From positions 248,001-312,000 of the forward strand of contig JAVBMY010000001.1 of the NCBI GenBank assembly GCA_031551865.1: a stretch of DNA of 64,000 bases, written 5' to 3'. Under the pieces are notes generated by a model, which did not search any database, was not told where the DNA came from, and was given only the letters and a program-made list of their open reading frames with translations. This stretch comes from Rikenella sp031551865. GTDB taxonomy: Bacteria; Bacteroidota; Bacteroidia; Bacteroidales; Rikenellaceae. This document shows, piece after piece, positions 16,696 to 26,208 of the stretch. Every line of letters starts with the position of its first letter. The first letter of the stretch is position 1. A program made the translations under genes and the position numbers.

Positions 16696-17709
16696 ATGCC
16701 ATTCGCCAACGACATATTTGCCATCTGCAGCGACGCAGAGTTCGAGGCGGCGGCGCTGGAAACATTTCGTTTCCAGGCCGCGCATTGCGCGCCGTATGCC
16801 GAATACCTTCACCTGCTGGGCGTCGATCCGGCGACGATACGGACAGTGGCGGATATTCCGTTCCTGCCGGTCGAAGTGTTCAAGGTGCGCGAGGTGTATG
16901 GCAGCCCCGGCGCTTTGCCGAACGAGGCCGAATTGGTCTTTACGAGCAGCGGCACCACGGGGCACGACACGAGTACGCACTATGTGGCTTCGGCGGCGCT
17001 GTACCGCGAATCGTTCCTGAGCGGGTTCGGGCGTTTCTGGGGCCAGCCTGAGGAATGGTTGTTTTTCGCCCTGTTGCCGTCGTATCTCGAACGCGCGGGT
17101 TCGTCCCTCGTCTGCATGGCAAAGGGGCTTATGGAGGCTTCGGGAAGCCTGTACGGCGGGTTTTTCCTCGACGACTTCGCGGCGCTGCTCGACGGGTTGC
17201 AGAAAGCGGCCGCCGACGGTTCGCGGCGCATTATGTTGTTGGGCGTCAGTTTCGCGCTACTGGATTTTTCGGAATGGCTCGCAGCCCAAGGCCTGTCGCT
17301 GCATTTGCCCGATTCGGCGGTCGTGATGGAGACGGGGGGCATGAAGGGGCGCCGCCGCGAGACCTCGCGCGAGGAGTTGCATTCGGTCCTTTGCCGTACC
17401 TTTGGGGTCGGAACGGTAGCATCGGAATACGGCATGACGGAACTACTCTCGCAAGCCTACTCCCGAAGCGGCGGCATTTTCGAATGCCCGCCGTGGATGC
17501 GTATTGCGGGCCGCGACTTGCAGAACCCTTTGCGACCAGCCGCACCGGGAGTGCGTGCTGCGGTCAATGTGATCGACCTGGCCAACCGTTTCTCGTGCTC
17601 GTTCATCGCGACGCAGGACTCTGCTATCGTCAACGCCGACGGCTCGTACCGCCTCCTCGGACGACTCGCCGGCGCCCAGCTTCGCGGCTGCACCATGCTT
17701 GCCGAGTAA
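16696..17709 (+). CDS. LuxE-like acyl-protein synthetase
   Basis: 337 residues of the LuxE / acyl-protein synthetase family, relatives of AMP-forming adenylating enzymes that activate a fatty acid with ATP. Seen: PFLPVEVFK, FTSSGTTG (the phosphate-binding loop of adenylating enzymes), METGGMKGRR and the adenylate-binding YGMTELLSQ. There is no luciferase, reductase or thioesterase gene nearby, so this is not a lux operon; stand-alone copies occur in Bacteroidetes, often near surface polysaccharide genes. The flippase 490 bases downstream fits that pattern only loosely. Confidence 0.85.
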   Translation: MPFANDIFAICSDAEFEAAALETFRFQAAHCAPYAEYLHLLGVDPATIRTVADIPFLPVEVFKVREVYGSPGALPNEAELVFTSSGTTGHDTSTHYVASAALYRESFLSGFGRFWGQPEEWLFFALLPSYLERAGSSLVCMAKGLMEASGSLYGGFFLDDFAALLDGLQKAAADGSRRIMLLGVSFALLDFSEWLAAQGLSLHLPDSAVVMETGGMKGRRRETSREELHSVLCRTFGVGTVASEYGMTELLSQAYSRSGGIFECPPWMRIAGRDLQNPLRPAAPGVRAAVNVIDLANRFSCSFIATQDSAIVNADGSYRLLGRLAGAQLRGCTMLAE

Positions 17710-17874
17710 CCATTCGCTTGCCTCGATTGGCAGGGTGTCGTTCTTTTTCTGTAGAAAAGGGCCGATGCCGGCAATGAGTGCCATCAAGTTTGCTTGCATT
17801 GCCGAGCACCGAAGGGGGGGCATACGGCGGACGCCACCCGAAAGACTTTTGCGGATGCCCCGCCATAACCTATT

Positions 17875-17972
17875 TTCGTCATTGCAAGGGCTATAAGCCA
17901 GGCGCAATCTTCCCGGTTCTCTCTCGAAAGGGAAGATTGCCACGCCGCGTTTCACGCTCTCCGCAATGATGA
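17875..17972. repeat. Interspersed inverted repeat, family B
   Basis: Ends TTTCGTCATTGC and GCAATGATGA are nearly complementary; inner segments GCAATCTTCCC and GGGAAGATTGC are exact inverted copies. Same family as 2709-2817 and 53416-53514. Confidence 0.75.
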
Positions 17973-18112
17973 TAAAGGAAAATAGCTTGCGGCATTGCAC
18001 CGCAACGAATCAATAAAGAAGGAAACGAACCGCTGCCACCACCGGGCGCAATGCAAACTTGTTTGCAAATTGCCGAGGTGCAAGATGGGAAAGGCTGCGT
18101 GTAGACTTAGGC

Positions 18113-18144
18113 TTCCTGAAAAATTCTTTTCTTTAGAAAAGAAT
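18113..18144. repeat. Interspersed repeat, family D
   Basis: TTCCTGAAAAATTCTTTT followed by hairpin ATTCTTTTC / GAAAAGAAT (18123-18131, 18136-18144). The first 18 bases are identical to 10195-10212. Confidence 0.6.
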
Positions 18145-18197
18145 GCCTGCCCCGGCGAGGGCGATATTATCCAGCCTGCGCGGCGAGCGCGACGCAT

Positions 18198-19664
18198 ATG
18201 CTCAGAAAATTAGTAGGACAGACAGCCATTTACGGGATCAGCGGGATCGTTGCGAAATTCATCAACTACCTGCTGACCCCCTATTTGACTAACATCATGG
18301 GACGGAGCGTGTACGGCGACGTCACCCTGCTCTATTCCATCATTCCGTTTGCCAACGTGTTGCTGACCATGGGCCTGGCGACCAGTTATTTCCGCTACGC
18401 CTCGCGGTGCGAGACCCCCGGGGCTAAAAAAGAGCTGTTCACCACCTCGTGGGTATCCGTGAGCATGCTTTCCGTGTGTTTCATGCTGGCCGTGTGGTTG
18501 TTCAGCGCTCCCCTGGCACGTGTCTTCGAGGTCAGCCTGTCGTGTATTCTGGCCACCGGCGCCCTGATCATGGTCGACAACATCAACGCCATCCCCCTGG
18601 CCGCCCTGCGCGAGGAGCGTAAATCCGTCTATTATACGGTGGTCAATGTGGTTAATGTGGTCGTCAACGTGGCGCTGTGCGTCTTCTTCTACAGTTTCAT
18701 GCCCCGGCGGTTCGGACTGCCCCCGCAGGCCTACACCCCGCTGTGGGTGATCGTGGCCAACCTCGCGGCCAGCTTGGTGAGCACTGTGATGCTCATGCCC
18801 AACACCATCCGCCTGCTGTCGCGCACATTTTCGCCCGCCTTGCTGCGGTCGCTCTGGCACTATTCGCTGCCGTTGCTCATGGCCGGCCTGTTCGGAGTGT
18901 CGGGTGACTTTATCGACCGCCTCATGCTCCGCTTCATGCTGCCCGACAGCATTGCCGCGGCGCAGGTGGGCATCTACGGTGCCGTGGGCCGGGTTGCCGC
19001 CCTGATGGTGATTTTCCGGCAGATCTACACGCTCGGGGCCGAGCCTTTCTTCCTGCAACACTTCGAAGGCAATGGCTTCCAGCGCACCAACGCCGAAGCC
19101 ACGAAATTCTTCACTATCGTCGGTATCGCGATCTTTCTGGGTATCATCTATTTCCAGGATTTGTTCGCGCTCTTCATCGGGCCCGAATTCCGGATCGGGA
19201 TGCCGGTGCTGCCCCTGCTGTTGCTGGCCAACCTGTTCGGTGGCCTGTTGACTAACCTGTCGTTCTGGTACAAGGCCGCCGACAAGACCCGCATAGCGGT
19301 CTACATTACCGGCATCGGCGTGTTGATCACCATTGCGGCCAATGTCATCATGATTCCGCCGATGGGGTATTACGGTTCGGCCTGGGCGCGCGTGCTCACG
19401 ACGGTGGTGATGGTCGTGGCGAGCTATTTCCTGTGCCAGCGCCACTACCCGGTGCCGTTCGACCTGCGCCGCATCGGGCTTTACTTCCTGCTGGGCGGAA
19501 TATTTTACGGTTTGTCGTTCGTTACGGCGCTGCCGGGCGGCTGGTGGCAGTGGAGTCTTAACTTTTTATTACTTTTGATGTTTGGGGCGATCGCGTTCCG
19601 GATGGAATTCCCCGGTCGTACCCTCGCCTCGGTGCTGGGCTTCTCCCGGCGCCGGTCCGAATAG
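18198..19664 (+). CDS. Polysaccharide flippase, MOP/Wzx family
   Basis: 488 residues with about 12-14 membrane segments. The N-terminus (GQTAIYGISGIVAKFINYLLT, split over the first helix) and the YLT-like LLTPYLTNIMGRSVYGD motif are typical of oligosaccharide flippases, which move undecaprenyl-linked glycans across the inner membrane. Family members also include lipid II flippases; the substrate cannot be told from sequence. No glycosyltransferases are adjacent. dut begins 3 bases after the stop, so the two are co-transcribed. Confidence 0.9.
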   Translation: MLRKLVGQTAIYGISGIVAKFINYLLTPYLTNIMGRSVYGDVTLLYSIIPFANVLLTMGLATSYFRYASRCETPGAKKELFTTSWVSVSMLSVCFMLAVWLFSAPLARVFEVSLSCILATGALIMVDNINAIPLAALREERKSVYYTVVNVVNVVVNVALCVFFYSFMPRRFGLPPQAYTPLWVIVANLAASLVSTVMLMPNTIRLLSRTFSPALLRSLWHYSLPLLMAGLFGVSGDFIDRLMLRFMLPDSIAAAQVGIYGAVGRVAALMVIFRQIYTLGAEPFFLQHFEGNGFQRTNAEATKFFTIVGIAIFLGIIYFQDLFALFIGPEFRIGMPVLPLLLLANLFGGLLTNLSFWYKAADKTRIAVYITGIGVLITIAANVIMIPPMGYYGSAWARVLTTVVMVVASYFLCQRHYPVPFDLRRIGLYFLLGGIFYGLSFVTALPGGWWQWSLNFLLLLMFGAIAFRMEFPGRTLASVLGFSRRRSE

Positions 19665-19667
19665 ATT

Positions 19668-20102
19668 ATGGAAAAAGTAAAAGTCATCAACCGCTCGGCA
19701 AATCCGCTGCCGCAATACGAAACGGAACACTCGGTGGGCCTCGACGTCCGCGCCGCGCTCGCCGAACCGGTCACGCTCGAACCGCTCGCCCGGGCCCTCG
19801 TGCCCACGGGCCTGCATGTCGAAATCCCTCCCGGATACGAGATCCAGGTGCGCCCCCGTAGCGGACTGGCGGCCAAACATGGCGTCACGGTGCTCAATTC
19901 GCCCGGAACCATCGACCCGGACTACCGCGGCGAAATCAAGGTGATCCTGGTGAATCTCTCGAACGAACCGTTCACCATTCAACACGGCGAACGCATCGCC
20001 CAACTGGTTTTTGCCCGCTACGATCGCCTCGAATGGCAGCCCTCCACGGAACTTTCCGACACCTCGCGTGGTGCGGGAGGCTTCGGCTCTACCGGCCGAT
20101 AG
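19668..20102 (+). CDS. dut: Deoxyuridine 5'-triphosphate nucleotidohydrolase
   Basis: 144 residues, normal length for the trimeric enzyme. Hydrolyses dUTP to dUMP and pyrophosphate, keeping uracil out of DNA. The five motifs are seen: SVGLDVRA, RPRSGLAAK, GTIDPDYRGEI, ERIAQLVF and the C-terminal RGAGGFGSTG arm. Directly after the flippase gene. Confidence 0.98.
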   Translation: MEKVKVINRSANPLPQYETEHSVGLDVRAALAEPVTLEPLARALVPTGLHVEIPPGYEIQVRPRSGLAAKHGVTVLNSPGTIDPDYRGEIKVILVNLSNEPFTIQHGERIAQLVFARYDRLEWQPSTELSDTSRGAGGFGSTGR

Positions 20103-20454
20103 CGAAGGCATCGCTCTTTTCTAAAGAAAAGAACCGAAAGAATTTTTGGGTCCACAACGTGGACTCTTCCTTCTGCTTGCTTGGCAATCCGAACAAGTTC
20201 GATTGCCCTCGTTTCGGGCGAAGATTTTGGATGCTAGGCATTCCTCTGTATTTTCGTTGCGGCGCGTAGCGCTTGTATTTCAATAAGAAATTCGCTCTGA
20301 AAGTTCACCTTCGAGCCGAATTTCTTATTGAAATACACAACCAATACCTTCGGCATTGCACTGCAACACAAACCGAGGCCGGAAACGAAGTTTCCACAAA
20401 AGTTTTTGCGCCGCTTTTTTGCAAAAAAGCGGCAATACCAGCCTGATCAACACG
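20103..20454. other. Intergenic region with long hairpins and family D repeats
   Basis: 352 bases with an inverted family D copy (hairpin CTTTTCT/AGAAAAG near 20117, then AAAGAATTTTT), the 21-base-arm hairpin at 20274-20337, and GCCGCTTTTTT/AAAAAAGCGGC at 20410-20433. No gene seen. Confidence 0.6.
20274..20337. repeat. Long perfect hairpin
   Basis: Arms of 21 bases, TGTATTTCAATAAGAAATTC plus G and its exact complement, separated by 22 bases that are themselves partly self-complementary. There is no T-run on the plus side typical of a terminator. Confidence 0.8.
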
Positions 20455-22191
20455 ATGAGAAAAATACTGATAGCGATATTGGCGTTGGGGATGAGTGGGG
20501 TAGTGCGTGCTGCCGGGCCGCGGGACGAGCACGTCGGCCGTTCGTGGAGCGGCGAGCGGCGGGAGCGGTACACCCCCGAACTGCAAGCCTCGAACTACTA
20601 TTTGGAAGGCGTACGCTACATGACCGACGAGTCCTGGCAGGCTGCCGGCTATTTCTTTACCCGCGCTTTGAAATACGACCCTGCGCATGCTCCCTCATAC
20701 TATCAGCTCGGACAGATCTTCGGCATGTTCGACTCCTACGGGCAGGCTCTTCCCTACGCCCGCAAAGCCTGTGAACTCGTCCCGGAAAACCTCGACTACG
20801 CCGAAAACTACGGTCGTCTGCTCGCCCTGAACGAACAATACGACGAGGCCGAGACTGTACTGGGAGCCCTTATCGCCGCCGACTCCTCGCGCATCGCCGC
20901 CGTCGGCATGCTGGCCGCCCTGAAGTCTCAGCACGGCGACACCAGCGAAGCCCTCCGGCTGATCGATCTGGCCGAGCGGCGCGGGATTTACAGCCCTCCC
21001 ATGGTCGAACTTAAACGCCAGATCCTCGTGCAGGGGCAACGCTACCGCGAAAGCTACGACTACATGGCGTGCGCCGCGGCCGCCAATCCCGACAATTCGC
21101 GCCTGCACATCTACCTTGCCGAACTGGCCGCCACCTTCGGCGACGACAGTACCGCGCTGGCCGAATACCAAACCGCGATCCGGATCGACTCCCTCTCCGT
21201 CGCCCCCCGCATTGCGTTGGCCGAATACTACCGCATCAAAGGCGGCAATTCCGCGCCCCTCATACAAGCCCTCTTTCCTGTTTTCGCATCGCCCGAAGGG
21301 CTCGATGCGAAAACCAAGATCAGCTACTTCAACGACTACGTGCGCACTCCCGAGAACTACACCTACCTCGGCGAAGCCGTCGACAGTCTGGCCGGGCTGA
21401 TGCTCGGCGCCCATCCCGACGATCCCGCCGTGCGCGAATTCTACACGATGCACCTGATCGACCGGGGCGACCTGGACCGCCTGGCCGCTTTCGAAGACCA
21501 ACGGATCCGCTCCGGTAAAGCCACTGTGTCCGATTTTCAGACTGCCATCGAACTCGCTGAATATCAGGAGAGTAGAGATAGTTCGCGCCGCTACATGGCC
21601 CTGGCCCTCGGGCAGTACCCCCGCAACGATACCGTGGCCCTGATGGCCCTCTATATGGAACTGCGCGACGATAACCCCGACGGTGCCGTCGCCATTGCCC
21701 GGCAGGCCCTCAGGGCGACCCGCAACGACTCCATCCGTTCGTCGCTCCACGGCGCCCTCGGCGACATTGCCTACAAGGCCGACGACACCCGAACCGCCTT
21801 CAAAGAGTACCGGAAGGCATTGCATTATAATCCGGATAACTCCCTGATCCTCAATAATTATTCTTACTACCTGAGCCTGCTCGGCGAACAACTGCCCGAG
21901 GCCTTGGTCATGGCCGAGCGCGCCAACGAACTCTCGCCCCAGAATGCCACTTTCCTCGATACGCAGGCCTGGGTGCTCTACAAAATGAGGCGCTACGACG
22001 AGGCTCAGGCGCTCATGCGCCGCGTGATGGTACTCGACGACAAACCGGGACCCGACGTGCTGATGCACTACGGCGATATCCTCGATGCCCTCGGCAGCCG
22101 CTTCATGGCCGAAACTTACTGGAAACGCGCCCTTGAGGCCGGGGCCGATGCCGCCGAAGTCGAAAAGCGACTGCAAGGGAGAAGACCCTGA
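20455..22191 (+). CDS. Exported tetratricopeptide repeat protein
   Basis: 578 residues from the ATG at 20455, which gives a good signal peptide (MRKILIAILALGMSGVVRAA); the frame extends 33 codons upstream through repeat DNA and is not used. At least eight TPR-type helical pairs are visible, for example AAGYFFTRALKYDPAHAPSY near the N-terminus and AFKEYRKALHYNPDNSLILN near the C-terminus. TPR arrays act as protein-binding scaffolds. The EnvC-like gene begins 2 bases later, which suggests a shared envelope role. Confidence 0.88.
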   Translation: MRKILIAILALGMSGVVRAAGPRDEHVGRSWSGERRERYTPELQASNYYLEGVRYMTDESWQAAGYFFTRALKYDPAHAPSYYQLGQIFGMFDSYGQALPYARKACELVPENLDYAENYGRLLALNEQYDEAETVLGALIAADSSRIAAVGMLAALKSQHGDTSEALRLIDLAERRGIYSPPMVELKRQILVQGQRYRESYDYMACAAAANPDNSRLHIYLAELAATFGDDSTALAEYQTAIRIDSLSVAPRIALAEYYRIKGGNSAPLIQALFPVFASPEGLDAKTKISYFNDYVRTPENYTYLGEAVDSLAGLMLGAHPDDPAVREFYTMHLIDRGDLDRLAAFEDQRIRSGKATVSDFQTAIELAEYQESRDSSRRYMALALGQYPRNDTVALMALYMELRDDNPDGAVAIARQALRATRNDSIRSSLHGALGDIAYKADDTRTAFKEYRKALHYNPDNSLILNNYSYYLSLLGEQLPEALVMAERANELSPQNATFLDTQAWVLYKMRRYDEAQALMRRVMVLDDKPGPDVLMHYGDILDALGSRFMAETYWKRALEAGADAAEVEKRLQGRRP

Positions 22192-22193
22192 CG

Positions 22194-23474
22194 ATGAGCC
22201 GCCTGCGATCCATACGAATTTACATCTCCGTCATTTTTTTGTCGGCCGCTTTGTTGTCGGTTCTGCCGTTCATGGCGCGGGCTCAAAAACAGAGTAGCGT
22301 TCAGCAGCAGATTAAGCAGGCCCAGGCCGAGATCGCCCGCATCGACAAACTCGTCGGCCAGACCAAAAAAGAGGTCGACGCCACTGAGATCAACCTCCGG
22401 CTCCTCGAAACAAAAATCGTCAACCGGCGGAAAATCGTCGATGGCCTGGCCGAAGAAAAAAAGAGCCTTTCGGCCGACATCGCCTCCCGTTCGCTGGAGG
22501 TGGTCCGGCTCGGTACGCGCTACGCTGATCTAAAAGCCTCGTACTCAGCCCTTATCCGGATCGCGTACAAAAATTACCGGAATAACAGCTATCTCTCGTT
22601 CATCTTCTCGGCGCGCGACTTTACAGACGCCGCACGGAGACTTTATTATGTTAAACAGATCGGTTTGCGGACCGAACAGCAAGGGCGTGAAATTTCCGCG
22701 ACTCACGACCGCCTCGCCGAAGAGCTTCGGGGACTTGAAACGCGCCAGGCTGAATTGGCCGTCGTCGAAGAGCGCCAGGCTGCAGAAATTGCCACACTCG
22801 GCCGGGAGCAGGAAGGGCTCCGTGCGGCCGAGGCTAAACTTCGTGCCCGCACCAAAGAGCTCACCGACAAGGCGGCCGAAAACCGCCGCCGCCTGGAGCA
22901 GCTCCAGCAAGAACTTCAGCGCGTGGTCGCCGAAGAGGTCAAGGCGCGCAAGCAAACAATCAACGCCCCGAAATCCGCTACAGGGGCAAAGCCTTCCTCC
23001 TCTCGCACTGCCGCGGCTCCGCCCCCGGGGCGCAGCGTCTCCGACGGGTCGCCCGCTTCGGTCGCGTTCGCCGGGCGGCAGGGCAGGCTGCAGCTTCCGG
23101 TCGAGGGCGGTGTAGTGGTCGAGCGGTTCGGTACGAACATGCACGGCGGCGCGAAGATGAACAACAAAGGCGTGAATATCGCCGCCCGTGAAGGCGCCGA
23201 AGTGCGCTGTGTATGGGAGGGTGAAGTGCGCAAGGTCTTCTTCTTCCAAGGGCTGGGTAACTCGGTGATCGTACGTCACGGAAGCTACCTGACGATCTAT
23301 GCCAACCTCTCGCAGGTTTTCGTGCGCGAGGGCGAGAGGCTGATCGAAGGCCAAAGCCTCGGGTCGCTCGGTTCGTTCGGCAACAATGGGCAACAGTCGG
23401 TATTGCATTTCGAGCTCTGGCTCGAAAATGACACCCTGAATCCCGAACCGTGGCTTGCACTCTCGGGCTCATGA
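22194..23474 (+). CDS. EnvC-like murein hydrolase activator with degenerate LytM domain
   Basis: 426 residues: signal peptide (~1-31), long coiled coil (~33-120 and ~160-250), a low-complexity link, then an M23/LytM domain (~300-426). The zinc ligands of active M23 peptidases are lost: the HxxxD region reads MNNKGVNI, and the HxH reads VLHFELW with only one His. This matches EnvC, which activates amidases at division sites rather than cutting peptidoglycan itself. The function is inferred from that architecture. Confidence 0.88.
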   Translation: MSRLRSIRIYISVIFLSAALLSVLPFMARAQKQSSVQQQIKQAQAEIARIDKLVGQTKKEVDATEINLRLLETKIVNRRKIVDGLAEEKKSLSADIASRSLEVVRLGTRYADLKASYSALIRIAYKNYRNNSYLSFIFSARDFTDAARRLYYVKQIGLRTEQQGREISATHDRLAEELRGLETRQAELAVVEERQAAEIATLGREQEGLRAAEAKLRARTKELTDKAAENRRRLEQLQQELQRVVAEEVKARKQTINAPKSATGAKPSSSRTAAAPPPGRSVSDGSPASVAFAGRQGRLQLPVEGGVVVERFGTNMHGGAKMNNKGVNIAAREGAEVRCVWEGEVRKVFFFQGLGNSVIVRHGSYLTIYANLSQVFVREGERLIEGQSLGSLGSFGNNGQQSVLHFELWLENDTLNPEPWLALSGS

Positions 23475-23646
23475 TTCCGGATTTTGCGCTTTGACCGGAG
23501 TGTCCCAGCTTGGATTTTCTCGGCCCTGGATGAAAGGTGGTGCTGTATCACGCGCTCCTTTTCTTCGGATGAAAAGAGGAGCCGGATGTAGCGCGTAACC
23601 TGCCTCATGTTCAACCTTAGGTATTTTTGAAGCGAGATTCTATATA

Positions 23647-24093
23647 ATGGCCGTAAGTTATCATACCGAAGATTGCCGTTTTGCGGTTCGCGAACGCCGG
23701 GCACTCGCCGCGTGGCTTCGTTCGATCGCGACCGCCGAGGGGGGGACCCTCGGCGACGTGTCGCTGGTCTTTTGCAGCGACGCCTACCTGCTCGGCATCA
23801 ACCGGCAGTACCTTAACCATGATTATTTCACCGACGTGATCACCTTCGACTATTCCGGCGATGGCGTGGTCTCGGGCGACATATTCATCAGCGTCGATAC
23901 CGTGCGCTCCAACGCCGAAGGGCTTGGCGAGATGTTCCACGTGGAACTTTCGAGGGTTATCTCGCACGGTATCTTGCACTTATGCGGGTATGGCGATAAA
24001 ACCCGATCCGAAACGAAAACGATGCGTGAACGAGAAAATCATTATATGGACAAGCTGCCCGAAGGGCTGGCGTTGAAAGCTTTTGGCGCATGA
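23647..24093 (+). CDS. ybeY: Endoribonuclease YbeY (rRNA maturation)
   Basis: 148 residues. A zinc-dependent single-strand RNase involved in 16S rRNA 3' end maturation and ribosome quality control. The metal motif is HGILHLCGYGDKT; the FDY and SGDIFIS segments are also typical. A weak -7 element (TATTTTTG, 23622-23629) lies just upstream. The stop overlaps the mnmG start by four bases (ATGA), a sign of translational coupling. Confidence 0.95.
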   Translation: MAVSYHTEDCRFAVRERRALAAWLRSIATAEGGTLGDVSLVFCSDAYLLGINRQYLNHDYFTDVITFDYSGDGVVSGDIFISVDTVRSNAEGLGEMFHVELSRVISHGILHLCGYGDKTRSETKTMRERENHYMDKLPEGLALKAFGA

Positions 24094-25970
24094 GGTTTGA
24101 ATACGATATTATTGTGGTGGGCGGAGGACATGCCGGGTGTGAGGCCGCCGTGGCCGCCGCGCGCATGGGTGCCGACACGTTGCTCGTCACGATGGATATG
24201 TCGAAGGTGGCGCAGATGTCGTGCAACCCGGCGGTGGGCGGTGTGGCCAAAGGCCAGATCGTGCGCGAGATCGACGCGCTCGGCGGGCAGATGGGGCTGG
24301 TTACCGACCGCACGACGCTCCAATTCCGTATGCTGAATCGATCGAAAGGGGCGGCTATGTGGAGTCCCCGCGCCCAGTGCGACAAATATGCTTTTTCGGC
24401 CGAGTGGCGCCGCACGCTCGATGCGACCGAAGGCCTTTCGGTCTGGCAGGATCATGTTGTGCGCCTGTTGGTCGACGGCGGCGGCAGGGTAGGGGGCGTG
24501 GCGACCGCGCTGGGCGCCGAATTCCGCGCCCGTGCCGTGGTTCTTACCACAGGAACCTTCCTTGGTGGGCTGATGCACGTCGGCGGGGCGCAGGCCGAGG
24601 GTGGGCGGGCGGGCGATCCGGCCAGTCATGGTTTGTCGGCGCAACTCGCATCGTTCGGCATCGAGGTGGCCCGCATGAAAACCGGAACTCCCGTCCGTAT
24701 CGATGGCCGCACCATCGATTTCTCGGTGCTCGAACGACAAGAGGGTGACGCTGAGTCCTCGAAATTTTCCTACTCGGACGAGACGCAGGCCGTTCCTCTA
24801 GCGGAGCAAATGCCCTGTTATATTACTTATACGTCGGCCGAAGTGCACGATATTCTGCGTGCGGGCTTCGGTCGTTCGCCGCTGTTTACCGGTGTGATCC
24901 GTGGTATCGGGCCACGCTATTGCCCCAGTATCGAAGACAAGCTCCGCACTTTTGCCGACAAGACTGAGCATCAACTTTTTCTGGAGCCCGAAGGACGCGC
25001 CACGCATGAATATTACCTGAACGGATTCTCGTCGTCGCTGCCGCTTGAGGTGCAGGTCGAGGCGCTACGGCGCATTCGGGGGCTCGAAAAGGCTCAGATT
25101 TACCGTCCCGGTTATGCCATCGAATATGACTATTTTCCGCCTGTGCAACTGTTCCATACGCTGGAGTCCAAAGTGCTTGGCGGACTCTATTTTGCCGGGC
25201 AGGTCAATGGGACAACCGGATACGAAGAAGCTGGGGCCCAGGGCCTTATGGCCGGAATAAATGCGGTTCTGTCTTTGCGCGGCGCCGGGCCGCTGGTGTT
25301 GGGTCGTGACGAGGCTTACATCGGCGTGCTGATCGACGATCTGGTGACCAAGGGCGTGGACGAGCCTTACCGGATGTTCACGTCCCGGGCCGAGTACCGC
25401 ATTCTGCTGCGGCAGGACAATGCCGACCGCCGCCTGACCGTCCGGGGTTACGAAGTCGGGCTGGTTGCGCACGCACGCTATGATGCCTTGTCGGTAAAAA
25501 ACGAGCGCATCGCTGCCTTGATGGAATTCCTGCGCAAGACCAGTATTGCGCCCGGCGAGGTGAACGGTTGGCTCGAAAGGCTCGGCGAGGCTCCGATTTT
25601 GCAAAAAAGGCCCCTGCGGGACTTGTTGTTGCGCAATGCCGTGACTTTGGCCGGATTGGCCGGAGTTTCGGGCGAACTCCGGGCGTTTATTGCCCGTTCG
25701 CAGGCTGGCATTGCCGAGCTCGAAGCCGTCGAACTTGAAGTGAAATACAGCGGGTACATCGAACGCGAACGACAGTTGGCTGCGAAGCTCCATCGTCTCG
25801 AAGACGTGCGGATCCCTGCGGAGTTTGATTATTCGGCGTTGGAGTCTCTTTCGACCGAGGCGCGCCAGAAACTCGCCCGCATCCGTCCGTCGACCATTGC
25901 GCAGGCATCGCGCATTCCCGGCGTATCGCCTGCCGACGTCAGTGTATTGTTGGTGTACTTTGGGCGTTGA
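24090..25970 (+). CDS. mnmG: tRNA uridine 5-carboxymethylaminomethyl synthase, FAD subunit
   Basis: 626 residues. With MnmE it modifies wobble uridine 34 of several tRNAs. FAD-binding IIVVGGGHAGCEAA at the N-terminus, the MSCNPAVGGVAKG motif, GTFLGGL, and the C-terminal helical MnmE-binding part with ASRIPGVSPADVS. Coupled to ybeY. mnmE is not in this window. Confidence 0.98.
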   Translation: MRFEYDIIVVGGGHAGCEAAVAAARMGADTLLVTMDMSKVAQMSCNPAVGGVAKGQIVREIDALGGQMGLVTDRTTLQFRMLNRSKGAAMWSPRAQCDKYAFSAEWRRTLDATEGLSVWQDHVVRLLVDGGGRVGGVATALGAEFRARAVVLTTGTFLGGLMHVGGAQAEGGRAGDPASHGLSAQLASFGIEVARMKTGTPVRIDGRTIDFSVLERQEGDAESSKFSYSDETQAVPLAEQMPCYITYTSAEVHDILRAGFGRSPLFTGVIRGIGPRYCPSIEDKLRTFADKTEHQLFLEPEGRATHEYYLNGFSSSLPLEVQVEALRRIRGLEKAQIYRPGYAIEYDYFPPVQLFHTLESKVLGGLYFAGQVNGTTGYEEAGAQGLMAGINAVLSLRGAGPLVLGRDEAYIGVLIDDLVTKGVDEPYRMFTSRAEYRILLRQDNADRRLTVRGYEVGLVAHARYDALSVKNERIAALMEFLRKTSIAPGEVNGWLERLGEAPILQKRPLRDLLLRNAVTLAGLAGVSGELRAFIARSQAGIAELEAVELEVKYSGYIERERQLAAKLHRLEDVRIPAEFDYSALESLSTEARQKLARIRPSTIAQASRIPGVSPADVSVLLVYFGR

Positions 25971-26137
25971 ATTGCGGAGAGATAGGCGGTGGCGTCTTCT
26001 TCTTTGCACCGGGGCGGACAAAGGGTTGATTCTCTGACTCACCGGAGTGTGGGGCCGCGAAAACACCGGCCGGATTTCTGTTTGTTCCACGTGGAACAAT
26101 CGGGAAGAGTAGTGGGGGCAAGGCTTTCGGGTAATGC

Positions 26138-26168
26138 TTTGCTCATTTCCGGAAAATAGTTATTTTTG
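26138..26168 (+). promoter_or_regulatory. Bacteroidetes-type promoter of the acyltransferase gene
   Basis: -33 TTTG (26138-26141) and -7 TATTTTTG (26161-26168), spacing 19, exact consensus; 40 bases before the ATG. Confidence 0.85.
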
Positions 26169-26208
26169 AATTTGCGAAAGTTATAATTCTATAGAGAACC
26201 GCGCGAAA

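Larger units (their letters stand above)
17710..18197. other. Repeat-filled intergenic region
   Basis: 488 bases holding a family B repeat (17875-17972), a family D block (18113-18144) and a small hairpin around 17750. No protein-like frame is seen. The block GGCATTGCACCGCAAC near 17990 recurs with one change near 20352. Confidence 0.6.

Noticed and set aside
15277..16980. A 567-codon minus-strand frame
   Set aside because: Antisense to hflX, whose G motifs are intact; no domain or start context supports it.
16696..17709. Part of a bioluminescence (lux) operon
   Set aside because: Only a LuxE-like gene is present; no luciferase, reductase or thioesterase genes nearby.
20695..22176. A 493-codon minus-strand frame
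   Set aside because: Antisense to the TPR gene; no signal peptide or domain.
22194..23474. An active M23 endopeptidase
   Set aside because: The metal-binding His and Asp of the first motif are Asn, and one His of the second is lost, so activation of amidases is more likely than catalysis.
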